DNA of 64,000 nt, from assembly GCA_012955965.1 (NCBI GenBank), contig JABBZI010000019.1:1-64000 (forward strand), in the 5' to 3' direction. This document shows positions 46,801 to 55,713 of this stretch, piece by piece (position 1 is the first letter of the stretch; each line of letters starts with the position of its first letter). The notes beneath the pieces are model-generated. The model did not search any database, was not told the DNA's origin, and saw only the letters and a program-made list of their open reading frames with translations. A program made the position numbers and the translations under genes. The stretch comes from Clostridioides difficile. Its GTDB lineage: Bacteria > Bacillota > Clostridia > Peptostreptococcales > Peptostreptococcaceae.

Positions 46801-47421
46801 GCTATTTGTATTTTGAGCAATTATATCTCCATTTTTTTTGGCAATAAAAACATCTGCTTTTCCATTAAATGCAGATAATCCTAACAATTCATTTAACTTT
46901 GTTGAATCATAAGTTCCACTTAAAACACCCACTATTTTCCCACTTTTATAAATAGGTGTTGATAAAACTATTATTTCTTTTTTATTAATAATAGATTTTA
47001 AAGGCTCTGATATATTCCTTTCTCCATTTTTAGCTTTTTTAAAATAATCTATATCTTGAATATTGCTGATGACCCCATCATTAGAATAACTTTTCCCATT
47101 TAATGTAGAGACTGTCATGCTAATTAAAGAGCTTCGATTTACACTAGAATTCATTAAATCAATCACCATTTCATCATTTATATTATTAAAATTACCAATA
47201 AAATTAGCAATAGATTCAATCATGTCAAATTGACCACTAAGTTTTGTCTTGAGATTAATAATATTATCTTCTGTAAACTCAGACAGATATGTATGTGTGG
47301 TTTCCTTTAACTTATTATCTAATTTAAATTTAAACTTAAAAATAGCCCCACCAGTTAAAATAATTATAATAATAAACAAGATACTAATACCTAAGATTCT
47401 TGGCTTTAGTCTGTTAATCAT
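43879..47421 (-). CDS. multi-domain sensor diguanylate cyclase (dCache-PAS-PAS-PAS-GGDEF-GAF-PAS)
   Basis: 1180 residues. Helix 1 (about 10-30), extracytoplasmic Cache-type sensor (about 35-280), helix 2 (about 283-307), three PAS/PAC units (about 320-445, 450-575, 580-705), an intact GGDEF domain with GRIGGDEFIVFM and an RASD I-site ahead of it, then a GAF-like domain (about 905-1070) and a C-terminal PAS-like module with four cysteines (CYKTILNNQNKPCGKCP). The last part lies after the GGDEF domain, which is unusual. I use ATG 47421; GTG 47427 abuts the Shine-Dalgarno. No EAL domain. It has the I-site that the 25172 cyclase lacks. Confidence 0.9.
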   Translation of the reverse strand: MINRLKPRILGISILFIIIIILTGGAIFKFKFKLDNKLKETTHTYLSEFTEDNIINLKTKLSGQFDMIESIANFIGNFNNINDEMVIDLMNSSVNRSSLISMTVSTLNGKSYSNDGVISNIQDIDYFKKAKNGERNISEPLKSIINKKEIIVLSTPIYKSGKIVGVLSGTYDSTKLNELLGLSAFNGKADVFIAKKNGDIIAQNTNSKMLSYIFKLFDKDNCNEVDCIKTIKENMKNDKSGYSNYNLDNEKFMLNYKPLGINDWYIFSVVPNEIVYIQSENISYDVYVFALEILLVILIFIVYIACIINNNTKVIINEKEKFKALTDNILGGVKNCLKDEYMTMTYVSQGFLELTGYSDEDLNKIFKNKFKDMIYKEDIDKFNCTILNQLEKQYKIEVEYRIVKKDGSIIWILERSKSIKDNKGNECIQGVLTDITELKKIQEELNSKRFEIEAINNSIVGGIVITEINDDFDSIYLNEGYLSMIGYTRKQLKDELNNKLIKLIFKDDRIGLIDSINEQLKVSDTFASEQRIEKRDGTIIWILLKGRKIVYEDGKSVLCSVIVDITSAKLLEQQLKKSEERHEIIIKQTQNIIVEWDIEKDQMNISPNWYNKFGYDPITENATKSLIKSVDIYQDDMNKFVSLIKLTSEGSEYEECEIRLRIRDTTYAWFSIKATTLFDDNGIPYKVVASLTDIDESKREAEKLKERAEKDPLTDLYNKKASQSLIEEYITLDKKRKGALMIIDIDDFKGINDNLGHLYGDAVLSEIASDLINLFRASDIVGRIGGDEFIVFMKDISEIRDIINKADELVKAFERSFMGSGNNYKISLSVGIARFPQDGMDYMQLFRNADIALYSAKGKGKNCYTLYDKRIDKTQYITNTRNTDENTNIERSFKEHITNYIFDILYESNDIELAVNLILDIVGRHFNVSRVYIFENSDDNLSCKNTFEWCNEGIRSEINNLKNIYYDDLGNYLLNFNADGLFYCNDIDSLGSDEKKILKPQDIRSILQCKILEGNEFRGFVGFDECLYNRMWTSDEVNTLTFISKTLSMFLLKMRIQNKLEESLKIQKSVMDNMDIWAYVVDRNTYELLFVNKKMLESAPNTHLGDLCYKTILNNQNKPCGKCPMRHLKDSDDTCKSFMRNKKFDINANITTTTLKWFDGKEACLIFGNEVSSFEVEENV

Positions 47422-48168
47422 ACTCACATCCTCATTATATATAATTATATTGTTTAATTCTTCAGTAGGAAATTATTTTAAATCAAAAGAAATACTTAAA
47501 AGACTAGTAATCTTTACTCACATTGCAAACATTTGCATTTATTCCTATTATTAAGATTTTTCAATAAATATTTTCTTTCTTCCTATATTAGAATTAAACA
47601 GCATACATTCAGATTTATTTATAAAACCTTCATTCATACTTCACACTTAATAAATATTAGAAACTCTAACTCTACTTTTAATTTACCAAAACTGATAATG
47701 TAATATATTCATTATTATTCATTCCTTTTCTAATTAATTACTATCCCCTTAATTTCATACAAAAAAAAGAATATGTATTTTCTCACATAAAATACATTTT
47801 TATACTTATTACTATATAACTTGATTATCAAATCAATCTCTATTTTATAAAACTTAAACTCTATTTAAAACTATACAACTTTACATTCATGATTAGAATT
47901 TAGGTTTTCGGATAATAATTCTAGCATAACATTATAATGTCCTTTTATTTTTTCATGTTTATAAATGTGAAAATATAATTTATTATTATAAAATATAAAT
48001 TTTCATTCTAAATTATAACATAGAACACTACTATCTATATGTTAAAATTATCCGTTTTCAAAAAAGGTAACTATTATTAAAAATATTATCTTCTGGTATT
48101 TTAATATATAGCTATAAACAAAAATAAGGGCTAAAAAGTGTAAATCTCACTTTTTAGCCCTTTATTAA
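47422..48168. other. 750-bp intergenic region, AT-rich, mostly unassigned
   Basis: The longest gene-free stretch here. Apart from the terminator at 48124-48166 I see no coding frame with a ribosome binding site, no riboswitch core and no repeat array. It should hold the promoter of the 43879 cyclase gene (TATAAT-like hexamers near 47440-47450 on the minus strand, without a clear -35). Confidence 0.5.
48124..48166 (-). terminator. terminator after DUF1015 gene
   Basis: 13-bp perfect stem GGGCTAAAAAGTG/CACTTTTTAGCCC with a 7-nt loop, AAATAA/TTTATT flanks. Minus-strand end of the serine operon. Confidence 0.9.
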
Positions 48169-49419
48169 TTATTCATTTATTTCATGTAGAAATAGCCCAC
48201 ATCTTACTTTAGGTTCAAACCATGTTGATTTGGCTGGCATTATCTTGCCTGCATCTGCCACTCTTATCAAGTCCTCAATACTAGTTGGATACATTGCAAA
48301 CGCTACCTTCATATCTTCATTCACTCTTTTTTCTAATTCTTCAAGACCTCTGATACCACCAATAAAATCGATTCTTTTATCTACTCTTGGATTCTCAATT
48401 CCCAAAATAGCATCAATAACATAATCTTGTAATATAGAAATATCTAATGAATCAACAGGGTCTTCTATTTCTAATAAATTTTTATTAGCCTCCATTTTGT
48501 ACCATTTATTACCTAGATACATCCCGAAAGTTCCTTTTTTGTCAGGTTTATATTTTTCTTTTTCTTCTATTTCTTCTAGTTCAAAATTTTCTTTTATTTT
48601 ATTTATAAATTCTTCCTCACTTAAACCATTTAAGTCTTTGATAACTCTATTATAATCCAAAACCATTAAATTCTCATCTGGTGCTATCATAGCTATAAAA
48701 TAATTAAATTCTTCTTTTCCAGTATAGTTCGGATTTTTAGCTCTCATTTCTTTGGCTACATTTTCTGCTGAAGCTGTTCTATGATGACCATCTGCAATAT
48801 ATAGATAATCCAATTTCCCAAATTCATCTACTAAATTACATATTATATCATCATTTTCAATTTTCCATACTGTATGCTCTATCTTGTCATCTGTTACAAA
48901 ATCATATAAAGGGTCATTATTATCCATAAAATCATTGATTATATCATCTATCAATCTTTGATGTTTATAAGTTACAAGTATAGTTCCCGTATTAGCATCA
49001 CAGTATTTTATATGCTTAGTTCTATCAACTTCCTTTTCTGGTCGAGTGTATTCATGTTTTTTTATTGTTCCATTTAAGCTTTCATCAACTGATATACATG
49101 CTACTATACCAACTTGAGCTCTACCATCCATGATTTGTTTATATATATATATACACTCTTTATCATCTTTTACTAGAATTTCTTGTTGTCGAAACTCATC
49201 TAAATTTTCTCGCGCTTTTAAATAAACTTTTTCATCATATAAATCAATATTTTCATCTAAATCAATTTCTGATTTATCTATATGCAAAAATGAATATGGA
49301 TTCCCTTCTGCAATTTTTCTAGCTTCTTTACTGTTCATAACATCGTAAGGAAGTGCTGCTACTTTATCTACTATATATTTATTTGGTCTAATCGCCTTAA
49401 ATGGTTTAATAGTTGCCAT
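48169..49419 (-). CDS. DUF1015 protein of the serine operon
   Basis: 416 residues, soluble. Starts MATIKPFKAIRPN and VAALPYDVMN, diagnostic for DUF1015; the central LYIADGHHRTASAENVA holds a DGHHR motif. That motif resembles the DGHTR/DGHHR element of ParB/sulfiredoxin-fold enzymes, which include free-serine kinases (SerK, SbnI). It lies 30 bp behind serA and near a class V aminotransferase, so a role in phosphoserine or serine metabolism is plausible, but its reaction is not established here. Confidence 0.85.
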   Translation of the reverse strand: MATIKPFKAIRPNKYIVDKVAALPYDVMNSKEARKIAEGNPYSFLHIDKSEIDLDENIDLYDEKVYLKARENLDEFRQQEILVKDDKECIYIYKQIMDGRAQVGIVACISVDESLNGTIKKHEYTRPEKEVDRTKHIKYCDANTGTILVTYKHQRLIDDIINDFMDNNDPLYDFVTDDKIEHTVWKIENDDIICNLVDEFGKLDYLYIADGHHRTASAENVAKEMRAKNPNYTGKEEFNYFIAMIAPDENLMVLDYNRVIKDLNGLSEEEFINKIKENFELEEIEEKEKYKPDKKGTFGMYLGNKWYKMEANKNLLEIEDPVDSLDISILQDYVIDAILGIENPRVDKRIDFIGGIRGLEELEKRVNEDMKVAFAMYPTSIEDLIRVADAGKIMPAKSTWFEPKVRCGLFLHEINE

Positions 49420-49449
49420 TACTCATTTCCCCCTAATTATATAAATATT

Positions 49450-50391
49450 TTATAATGCTACCTCTATTAGATTATTGAAGTCAAGAAAGAAATCTTGAAT
49501 CACATTTACTATTTCTTCTCCTATTCTTTCTTGAGCTTCTACTGTAGATGCCCCAATATGAGGTGTAGGAGAAACTCTTGGATGATTTACTAAGTCTAGG
49601 TTTAATGTAGGTTCTTGTTCATAAACGTCTATAGCTGCTGCTGATAATTTACCTTCGTCTAATGCCTTTAGTAAATCTTTCTCATCAACTAAACCGCCTC
49701 TTGCACAGTTTATTAGATAAGCACCATCTTTCATCTTGTTTATTTCTTTTTCAGTTATTACTGCCCCCTTATTCTTATCAAATGGTATGTGTAAAGATAA
49801 GAAATCTGCCTTTTCTAAAACTTCTTCCATATCACAGAATCTATATTTGTTAAAGCCTTTTGCTTCACCCATTATGTCAGTATATATAACATCCATACCT
49901 AATAGTTCAGCTCTCTTTGCAACTTCTTTTGCAATTCTTCCAAAACCGATAAGTCCAAGTGTCTTTCCATTAATTTCTGTACCTTTATATTTTTTCTTCT
50001 CCCATTTTCCATCTCTCATAGTTACATTTGCAGTATTTATGAATCTTGCAAGCACAAATAATTGACCTATTGTAAGCTCTGCAACAGATATACTACTTGC
50101 ATTTGGAGTATTCATAACTTTTATGCCATTAGCTTCTGCATATTTAACATCTATGTTATCTAATCCTACTCCACCTCTTACTATTAACTTCAATTTTTTG
50201 CCCTCTAATGCTTTATCTATTACATCCTTAGTAACTTTAGTAGCTGAACGTACTACAAGTACATCAACATCTTTAAGTTTATCTCCTAAAACATCTTTTT
50301 CATAAAACTGCTCTATCACATTAAAATTTAACTCTCTCAATTTTCTCGCTGCATCTTTCTCTATTCCATCAGTAATTAATATATTATACAT
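49450..50391 (-). CDS. serA: D-3-phosphoglycerate dehydrogenase (short form)
   Basis: 313 residues. NAD-binding GLIGFGRIAKEVAKRA, substrate/catalytic segments INCARGGLVDE and PTPHIGAST. Oxidises 3-phosphoglycerate to phosphohydroxypyruvate, the first serine-pathway step. It lacks the C-terminal ACT domain of long SerA, so feedback by serine is not expected through that domain. The in-frame TTG at 50406 is the Shine-Dalgarno GGAGGAG; ATG 50391 is the start. Confidence 0.93.
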   Translation of the reverse strand: MYNILITDGIEKDAARKLRELNFNVIEQFYEKDVLGDKLKDVDVLVVRSATKVTKDVIDKALEGKKLKLIVRGGVGLDNIDVKYAEANGIKVMNTPNASSISVAELTIGQLFVLARFINTANVTMRDGKWEKKKYKGTEINGKTLGLIGFGRIAKEVAKRAELLGMDVIYTDIMGEAKGFNKYRFCDMEEVLEKADFLSLHIPFDKNKGAVITEKEINKMKDGAYLINCARGGLVDEKDLLKALDEGKLSAAAIDVYEQEPTLNLDLVNHPRVSPTPHIGASTVEAQERIGEEIVNVIQDFFLDFNNLIEVAL

Positions 50392-50494
50392 AACAAACTC
50401 CTCCAATTTTTATTCACTTAATTTTCCCAATTTTTATTTTTTAAAGTATTTTTATCCATAAAACACTTTATTTAGTTTAACTTTCTGTTTATAT

Positions 50495-50509
50495 AATTTT
50501 CAAAATATT
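50495..50509. promoter_or_regulatory. CodY-box-like motif upstream of serA
   Basis: AATTTTCAAAATATT matches 13 of 15 positions of the CodY consensus AATTTTCWGAAAATT. It lies about 100 bp before the serA start. In such AT-rich DNA chance matches are common. Confidence 0.3.
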
Positions 50510-50629
50510 TTTTTATTAAAGTCATATCAAATTTTCCTATTCTTTGTTAAAAATTTAATATGTAATTTTTATAAAATATATTCTACTATATATTCTAAAT
50601 TTCTATTAAAAATACATAAATTTATAATA

Positions 50630-51706
50630 TTATTTATTAAAACCTAATATATCATCAATATTATCTAATAATTCTTGTACATCTTCGACAGTATAGTCAC
50701 CCATATGTGAAATTCTAAAAGTTTTTTCTTTTAAATCGCCATAGCCATTTGCTATCTGGAATCCTCGTTCTTGTAATTTTGAATTTAAATTTGATACACT
50801 AATACCTTGAGTATTTTCTATAACAGTAAGTGTATTGGATAAGTGATTTTCATTGGTAAAAATTTGGAAGTGTTTTTTAGCCCAGTTTCTAACTAAGTTT
50901 GCCATGTCTTCATGTCTGTTAAACCTGTTATCTAAGCCTTCATCTAATATATTATCTAATTGGAAATCTAAAGCGAACATGTGAGAAAGAGATGGTGTTG
51001 AAGGGTATTGGTAGTTTTTCTTGATTAAGTATTCATATATTGCTAACAAATCAAGATATACTCCTCTAAAAGGTACTTGCTTAGCTCTATCGATTGCTTT
51101 TTGAGAAAATGTGCAAATAGACATTCCTGGTGGTAATCCCAGTGCTTTTTGTACTGATGTTATACAAATATCTATTCCAATCTTATCAACCTCGACTTTT
51201 ATTCCACCGGCTGAACTTACAGTGTCTACACAGTAGACCACATCTTTATACTTTTTAACAACTTCTCCAATTTCTTCTATTGGATTTCTTATTCCAGTTG
51301 AAGTTTCATTGTGAGTTACAGTTATTAAATCGTATTCTCCGGTAGAAAGCACCTTATCAACCATTTCTGGTGTTGTTGCCTCTCCTAATTCAACTTTAAA
51401 TATATCCGCTGGGACATTATTAGCCACTGCCATTTTGTACCATCTATCACCAAAGGATCCACAGGAAAATACTGCTGCCTTTTTGGATGTACAGGAACGA
51501 ATGGAGCCTTCCATTAAACCAGTTCCGGATGACGTGGATAAAAGTATCGTGTTGTTTGTATAGAATAGTTTTTGCATTTTTTCACTTATACTCTTTTGGA
51601 GTACAGATGCATCTTTTCCTCTATGTCCTATCATTGGTGTAGCCATCTTTTGCAAGACTTCTTCTTTAACATCAATAGGACCAGGAATAAATAATTTCTT
51701 ACTCAT
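50630..51706 (-). CDS. class V aminotransferase (serine pathway; alanine-glyoxylate/phosphoserine type)
   Basis: 358 residues. PLP-binding lysine in ITSVQKALGLPPG; LLSTSSGTGLMEGS and VDTVSSAGGIKV bind PLP and substrate. It belongs to the serine-pyruvate/alanine-glyoxylate branch rather than canonical SerC, yet lies 224 bp ahead of serA. It probably makes phosphoserine from phosphohydroxypyruvate, as in several Clostridia and Thermotoga. GGGGGG ribosome binding site and a consensus promoter upstream. Confidence 0.9.
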   Translation of the reverse strand: MSKKLFIPGPIDVKEEVLQKMATPMIGHRGKDASVLQKSISEKMQKLFYTNNTILLSTSSGTGLMEGSIRSCTSKKAAVFSCGSFGDRWYKMAVANNVPADIFKVELGEATTPEMVDKVLSTGEYDLITVTHNETSTGIRNPIEEIGEVVKKYKDVVYCVDTVSSAGGIKVEVDKIGIDICITSVQKALGLPPGMSICTFSQKAIDRAKQVPFRGVYLDLLAIYEYLIKKNYQYPSTPSLSHMFALDFQLDNILDEGLDNRFNRHEDMANLVRNWAKKHFQIFTNENHLSNTLTVIENTQGISVSNLNSKLQERGFQIANGYGDLKEKTFRISHMGDYTVEDVQELLDNIDDILGFNK

Positions 51707-52058
51707 TATAATTCCCCCCTTTTTTAGTTTGTAATATGGATAGCGTTTTTACTGTCCTTATTTTTAATAACTATAATATCAAGCTGAATTAACTATGTCA
51801 ACATAAAATTTATTTTTTATATATAATTTATTTTATATATTTTATGAAATCATTCATTTTGCACCTCATCACAAGTCTGAATATTCTGAAATATTCCCTC
51901 AAAAAAAATAGACTTTTTAGCTATATAAATTAATTTTTTTGATATGTAAATTTAACACTATTAAGAGCAATCTTTTTAGTATAACTAATTTATTTTTATC
52001 TTATATTTTTTATAGTATTTTTAAATTTCATATTTTTTAGATATAAATTTTTTTTTAA
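51707..52058. other. upstream region of the serine operon
   Basis: Holds the promoter at 51773-51801 and, about 80 bp further up, TCTGAATATTCTGAAATATT (51876-51895), which has CodY-like half-sites. 51900-52058 is A/T-rich with nothing further supported. Confidence 0.5.
51773..51801 (-). promoter_or_regulatory. promoter of the aminotransferase gene
   Basis: Minus strand: -35 TTGACA (51801-51796), 17-bp spacer, -10 TATTAT (51778-51773). Perfect -35 and spacing. Confidence 0.8.
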
Positions 52059-52574
52059 CTAAAGTTCAATATATTCTATGTTTTCTTTTGATTCTTCAAA
52101 AAACCATTCTTCATCAGAAAAGTCCCCTTCTGAAATTTGACCAATAGGCATTTTCATATACTTCCCAGTTGCTGTCACTGCTACATCTCCATTTGGTAGA
52201 ATTATTTCACCTGTACCTTCAAACAATTTCCTATTTTCTTTAGTTATTCTTCCAACAACTTTTATAGTCGCATCTGTTGGCACTGGTTTTTTATATTTTA
52301 ATTCTAAAGACACTGTCACTCCCCAAATTTGGTCATCATTTATACTCACAGCTCTTCCGATAGTCTCATCCAATATTGCAGCAGACATGCCTCCATGTAC
52401 TCTTCCTGGATAACTTTGATGCCAATCTTTTGTATTACAAATTGATACAAGTTCTCCATTCTCAAGTTCATAAAAATCTGCTTTAAGCCCTAGTTCATTT
52501 TGTGTCCCACAAACTAAACAAGATTTGCTACTATTTTGCTTCTTTAAAACCTTATACTTTGCCAAAAACTCCAT
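52059..52574 (-). CDS. PaaI-like hotdog-fold thioesterase
   Basis: 171 residues. An N-terminal SCLVCGTQNELGLKADF lead precedes the hotdog domain, where GRVHGGMSAAILDETIG carries the catalytic loop and VSLELKYKKPVPTD the second strand pair. Hydrolyses an acyl-CoA or similar thioester; substrate unknown. The ATG at 52574 abuts AGGAG, so TTG 52565 may be the true start. Single gene. Confidence 0.85.
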   Translation of the reverse strand: MEFLAKYKVLKKQNSSKSCLVCGTQNELGLKADFYELENGELVSICNTKDWHQSYPGRVHGGMSAAILDETIGRAVSINDDQIWGVTVSLELKYKKPVPTDATIKVVGRITKENRKLFEGTGEIILPNGDVAVTATGKYMKMPIGQISEGDFSDEEWFFEESKENIEYIEL

Positions 52575-52712
52575 CTCCTAACCTACATTAATAGTTGCTT
52601 AATATTAAATAATTCTAAAATATATTATATAATATTAATTAAATGCCTGCAAATTTCTAATGATAAAATAGACTATTTCAATATATAACTTTAATTTTAC
52701 GTATTGCTTTCT

Positions 52713-52763
52713 AAAAAAAACAATATGGTTTTTTGTAATTAAAATTACTCAAAACCATATTGT
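52713..52763 (-). terminator. terminator of the leu operon
   Basis: ACAATATGGTTTT/AAAACCATATTGT 13-bp stem with an inner TAATT/AATTA pairing, followed on the minus strand by TTTTTTTT. Ends leuACDB. Confidence 0.9.
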
Positions 52764-52852
52764 GCTCTAAAAATAAACTCTATTCTAATAGATTTTTTAC
52801 TAATTTCCTAGATTATACATTCAACTTATATTATACAAATTAAATTATAATT

Positions 52853-53923
52853 CTAAATTTCATTTACTATTAATTCGCCCATTTTCTTAGTTCCTACAAC
52901 AGTTCCCATACCATTATAAATATCACTAGTTCTATAGCCTTTATTAAGTACATTTTGCACAGCATCTTCAATACACTTAGCTTCCTCTTCTAAATTAAAA
53001 CTATGTCTTAACATCATGCTTACAGATAGAATAGTTGCAATTGGATTCACAATATCTTTACCTGCTATATCAGGTGCACTTCCATGTATTGGCTCATACA
53101 TACCAAAACTGTCTTCTCTAAGTGATGCTGATGGTAACATACCTATAGAACCTGTAATCATAGATGCTTCATCAGATATTATATCTCCAAATATATTATT
53201 GGTTACTATTACATCAAACTGACTAGGCTCTCTTACAACTTGCATGGCAGCATTGTCAACATACATATGGGATAACTCTACATCATCAAACTCTTTAGCT
53301 AGTTCTTCCATTATACTTCTCCAAAGCCTTGAGCTCTCAAGCACATTTGCCTTATCCACACTTATAAGTTTTCTTTTTCTACCTCTAGCTATTTCAAAAG
53401 CTCTTTTTCCAATTCTTCTTATTTCATTCTCGTTATATGTCTCTACATCATAAGCATTTTCAATGCCATCAATAATTTTTCTTCCACGTTCTCCAAAATA
53501 AATGCCCCCTGTTAACTCTCTTACAACAACAAAATCAATACCTTTCTCAACTATATCTGCTCTGAGTGGTGAAGCTTCTTTTATACTTTCATACATTGTG
53601 GCTGGTCTTAAGTTTGCAAATAATCCCATTGACTCTCTCAACTTTAAAAGACCTGCTTCTGGTCTTATATCTCCTTTACATTTATCCCACTTTGGACCTC
53701 CTACAGCACCAAGTAGTATAGCTCTATTTTTTCGACAAATTTCAACAGTTTTATTTGGTAAAGCCTCTCCAGTTTCATCAATAGCACATCCTCCAGCTAA
53801 TACATATTCACAATCGAATCTATGATTAAATTTAAAGCAAATTTTATTTAGAACCTTTATGCCTTCTTCTATTATTTCTGGTCCAACACCATCACCTTTT
53901 ATGACTGCTATATTATAATTCAT
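52853..53923 (-). CDS. leuB: 3-isopropylmalate dehydrogenase
   Basis: 356 residues. [42 protein letters not shown] and [13 protein letters not shown] are the LeuB family signatures. Oxidatively decarboxylates 3-isopropylmalate to 2-ketoisocaproate with NAD. Last gene of leuACDB, 6 bp behind leuD. Confidence 0.96.
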   Translation of the reverse strand: MNYNIAVIKGDGVGPEIIEEGIKVLNKICFKFNHRFDCEYVLAGGCAIDETGEALPNKTVEICRKNRAILLGAVGGPKWDKCKGDIRPEAGLLKLRESMGLFANLRPATMYESIKEASPLRADIVEKGIDFVVVRELTGGIYFGERGRKIIDGIENAYDVETYNENEIRRIGKRAFEIARGRKRKLISVDKANVLESSRLWRSIMEELAKEFDDVELSHMYVDNAAMQVVREPSQFDVIVTNNIFGDIISDEASMITGSIGMLPSASLREDSFGMYEPIHGSAPDIAGKDIVNPIATILSVSMMLRHSFNLEEEAKCIEDAVQNVLNKGYRTSDIYNGMGTVVGTKKMGELIVNEI

Positions 53924-53929
53924 ACTCCA

Positions 53930-54421
53930 CTACCCCCTGTTTGCTTTTATTGAATTTATTAAGCCTTCATTTAGTATAATATTTTGCATAAACTCAGGAA
54001 ATGGTTCTGCCTTATACTCTTTTCCTTTTGTTATATTTTTTATCACACCTGTAGAAAAATCTACTTCTATATTATCTCCTTCTTCTATATTATTAGCAGC
54101 CTCTTCACATTCAAGTATAGGAAGCCCTATATTTATAGAGTTTCTAAAAAATATTCTAGCAAAAGTAGAAGCAATCACACAGGATACTCCACTTTCTTTT
54201 ATTACAATTGGAGCATGCTCTCTTGATGAACCACAGCCAAAGTTTTTAGTTGCAACTATAATGTCTCCTTTTTTTACCTTAGAAACAAACTTATCATCAA
54301 TATCCTCCATACAATGCATAGCTAATTCCTTGTAATCAGCTATATTTAAATATCTAGCTGGTATTATTACATCTGTATCTATATTATCACCGAATTTAAA
54401 AACACTTCCATTAGCAATCAT
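53930..54421 (-). CDS. leuD: 3-isopropylmalate dehydratase small subunit
   Basis: 163 residues, the short clostridial/archaeal-type Leu[17 protein letters not shown], then [14 protein letters not shown] at about residue 55. Pairs with LeuC to isomerise 2- to 3-isopropylmalate. 14 bp behind leuC, AGGAGGT ribosome binding site. Confidence 0.95.
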   Translation of the reverse strand: MIANGSVFKFGDNIDTDVIIPARYLNIADYKELAMHCMEDIDDKFVSKVKKGDIIVATKNFGCGSSREHAPIVIKESGVSCVIASTFARIFFRNSINIGLPILECEEAANNIEEGDNIEVDFSTGVIKNITKGKEYKAEPFPEFMQNIILNEGLINSIKANRG

Positions 54422-54435
54422 AAACTTTACCTCCT

Positions 54436-55713
54436 TTAAATTATCTCTGATGGTTTCGATATTTTACCAGTTATAGCTGATGCTGCTGCTACAGCTGGGC
54501 TTGAAAGATATACTTCTGAATCAACATGACCCATTCTTCCTACAAAGTTCCTATTTGTTGTTGAAATTGATTTTTCTCCTGATGCAAGTATTCCCATGTG
54601 ACCTCCTAAACAAGGTCCACAAGTTGGAGTAGAAACTGCTGCTCCTGCTTCTATAAATGTAGTGATATAACCCCTTTCTATAGCTTCAAGATATACTTGT
54701 TGAGTTCCAGGGAATATCATCACTCTGACTCCATCTGCTACTTTTTTACCTTTCATGATTTCAGCTGCTACTTCAAGGTCTGATATTCTTCCATTTGTAC
54801 AAGAACCTATTACAACTTGATCTATCTTTATATCTGTATCAATCTCATCTACTGTTTTAGTGTTTTCAGGAAGATGAGGAAAAGCTACTGTTTCTCTTAG
54901 TTCAGCTAAGTCGATTTCATATACTTCATCATAAACAGCATCTTCATCTGCTTCATATACATTTACATCTTTTGTTATTGTTGTACATTTATGTGAATTT
55001 ATATATTCCATAGTTTTATCATCTACTGAAAAAATTCCATTTTTAGCACCTGCTTCTATTGCCATATTACAAATAGTAAATCTATCATCCATAGATAAAT
55101 ACTCTACTCCATCTCCACAAAATTCCATTGACTTGTAAAGTGCACCATCAACGCCTATCTTACCTATTATATGAAGTATTACATCTTTACCACTTATCCA
55201 CTTATTCGGTTTATTCTTCAAGACAAATTTTATTGCTCCAGGTACCTTAAACCAACATTTTCCTGTAGCCATGCCTGCTCCCATGTCAGTTGAGCCTACT
55301 CCAGTGGAAAATGCTCCTAAAGCTCCATATGTGCAAGTATGGGAATCTGCTCCTATAATTACATCTCCAGCTGTTACTATACCTTTTTCAGGAAGAAGAA
55401 CATGTTCTATTCCCATCTCTCCTACATCAAAGAAATTTATAACACCTTTTGATTTCGCAAAACTTCTTGTAAACTTACATTGTTCTGCACTCTTTATATC
55501 TTTGTTGGGTGCAAAGTGGTCTAAGACCATTACTACTTTAGTCTTATCATAAACATCTCCAATACCTAATTTTTCGAATTCTCTAATAGCTACTGGTGAT
55601 GTTATATCATTTCCTAAAACTATATCTAAATTTGCTTCAATTAATTGCCCTTTCTTAACCTCATTTAAATTAGCATGTTTTGCTAAGATTTTCTGCGTCA
55701 TAGTCATCCCCAT
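54436..55713 (-). CDS. leuC: 3-isopropylmalate dehydratase large subunit
   Basis: 425 residues. Cluster cysteines lie in [10 protein letters not shown] and in [13 protein letters not shown], with [21 protein letters not shown] at the active site. It is the short LeuC type that partners a short LeuD. The start at 55713, nine bases after GAGGAGG, lies inside leuA, giving a 44-bp overlap. Confidence 0.95.
   Translation of the reverse strand: MGMTMTQKILAKHANLNEVKKGQLIEANLDIVLGNDITSPVAIREFEKLGIGDVYDKTKVVMVLDHFAPNKDIKSAEQCKFTRSFAKSKGVINFFDVGEMGIEHVLLPEKGIVTAGDVIIGADSHTCTYGALGAFSTGVGSTDMGAGMATGKCWFKVPGAIKFVLKNKPNKWISGKDVILHIIGKIGVDGALYKSMEFCGDGVEYLSMDDRFTICNMAIEAGAKNGIFSVDDKTMEYINSHKCTTITKDVNVYEADEDAVYDEVYEIDLAELRETVAFPHLPENTKTVDEIDTDIKIDQVVIGSCTNGRISDLEVAAEIMKGKKVADGVRVMIFPGTQQVYLEAIERGYITTFIEAGAAVSTPTCGPCLGGHMGILASGEKSISTTNRNFVGRMGHVDSEVYLSSPAVAAASAITGKISKPSEII

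Noticed and set aside
47422-48168. Possible c-di-GMP riboswitch upstream of the large cyclase gene
   Set aside because: No GEMM-type conserved core was found on either strand.
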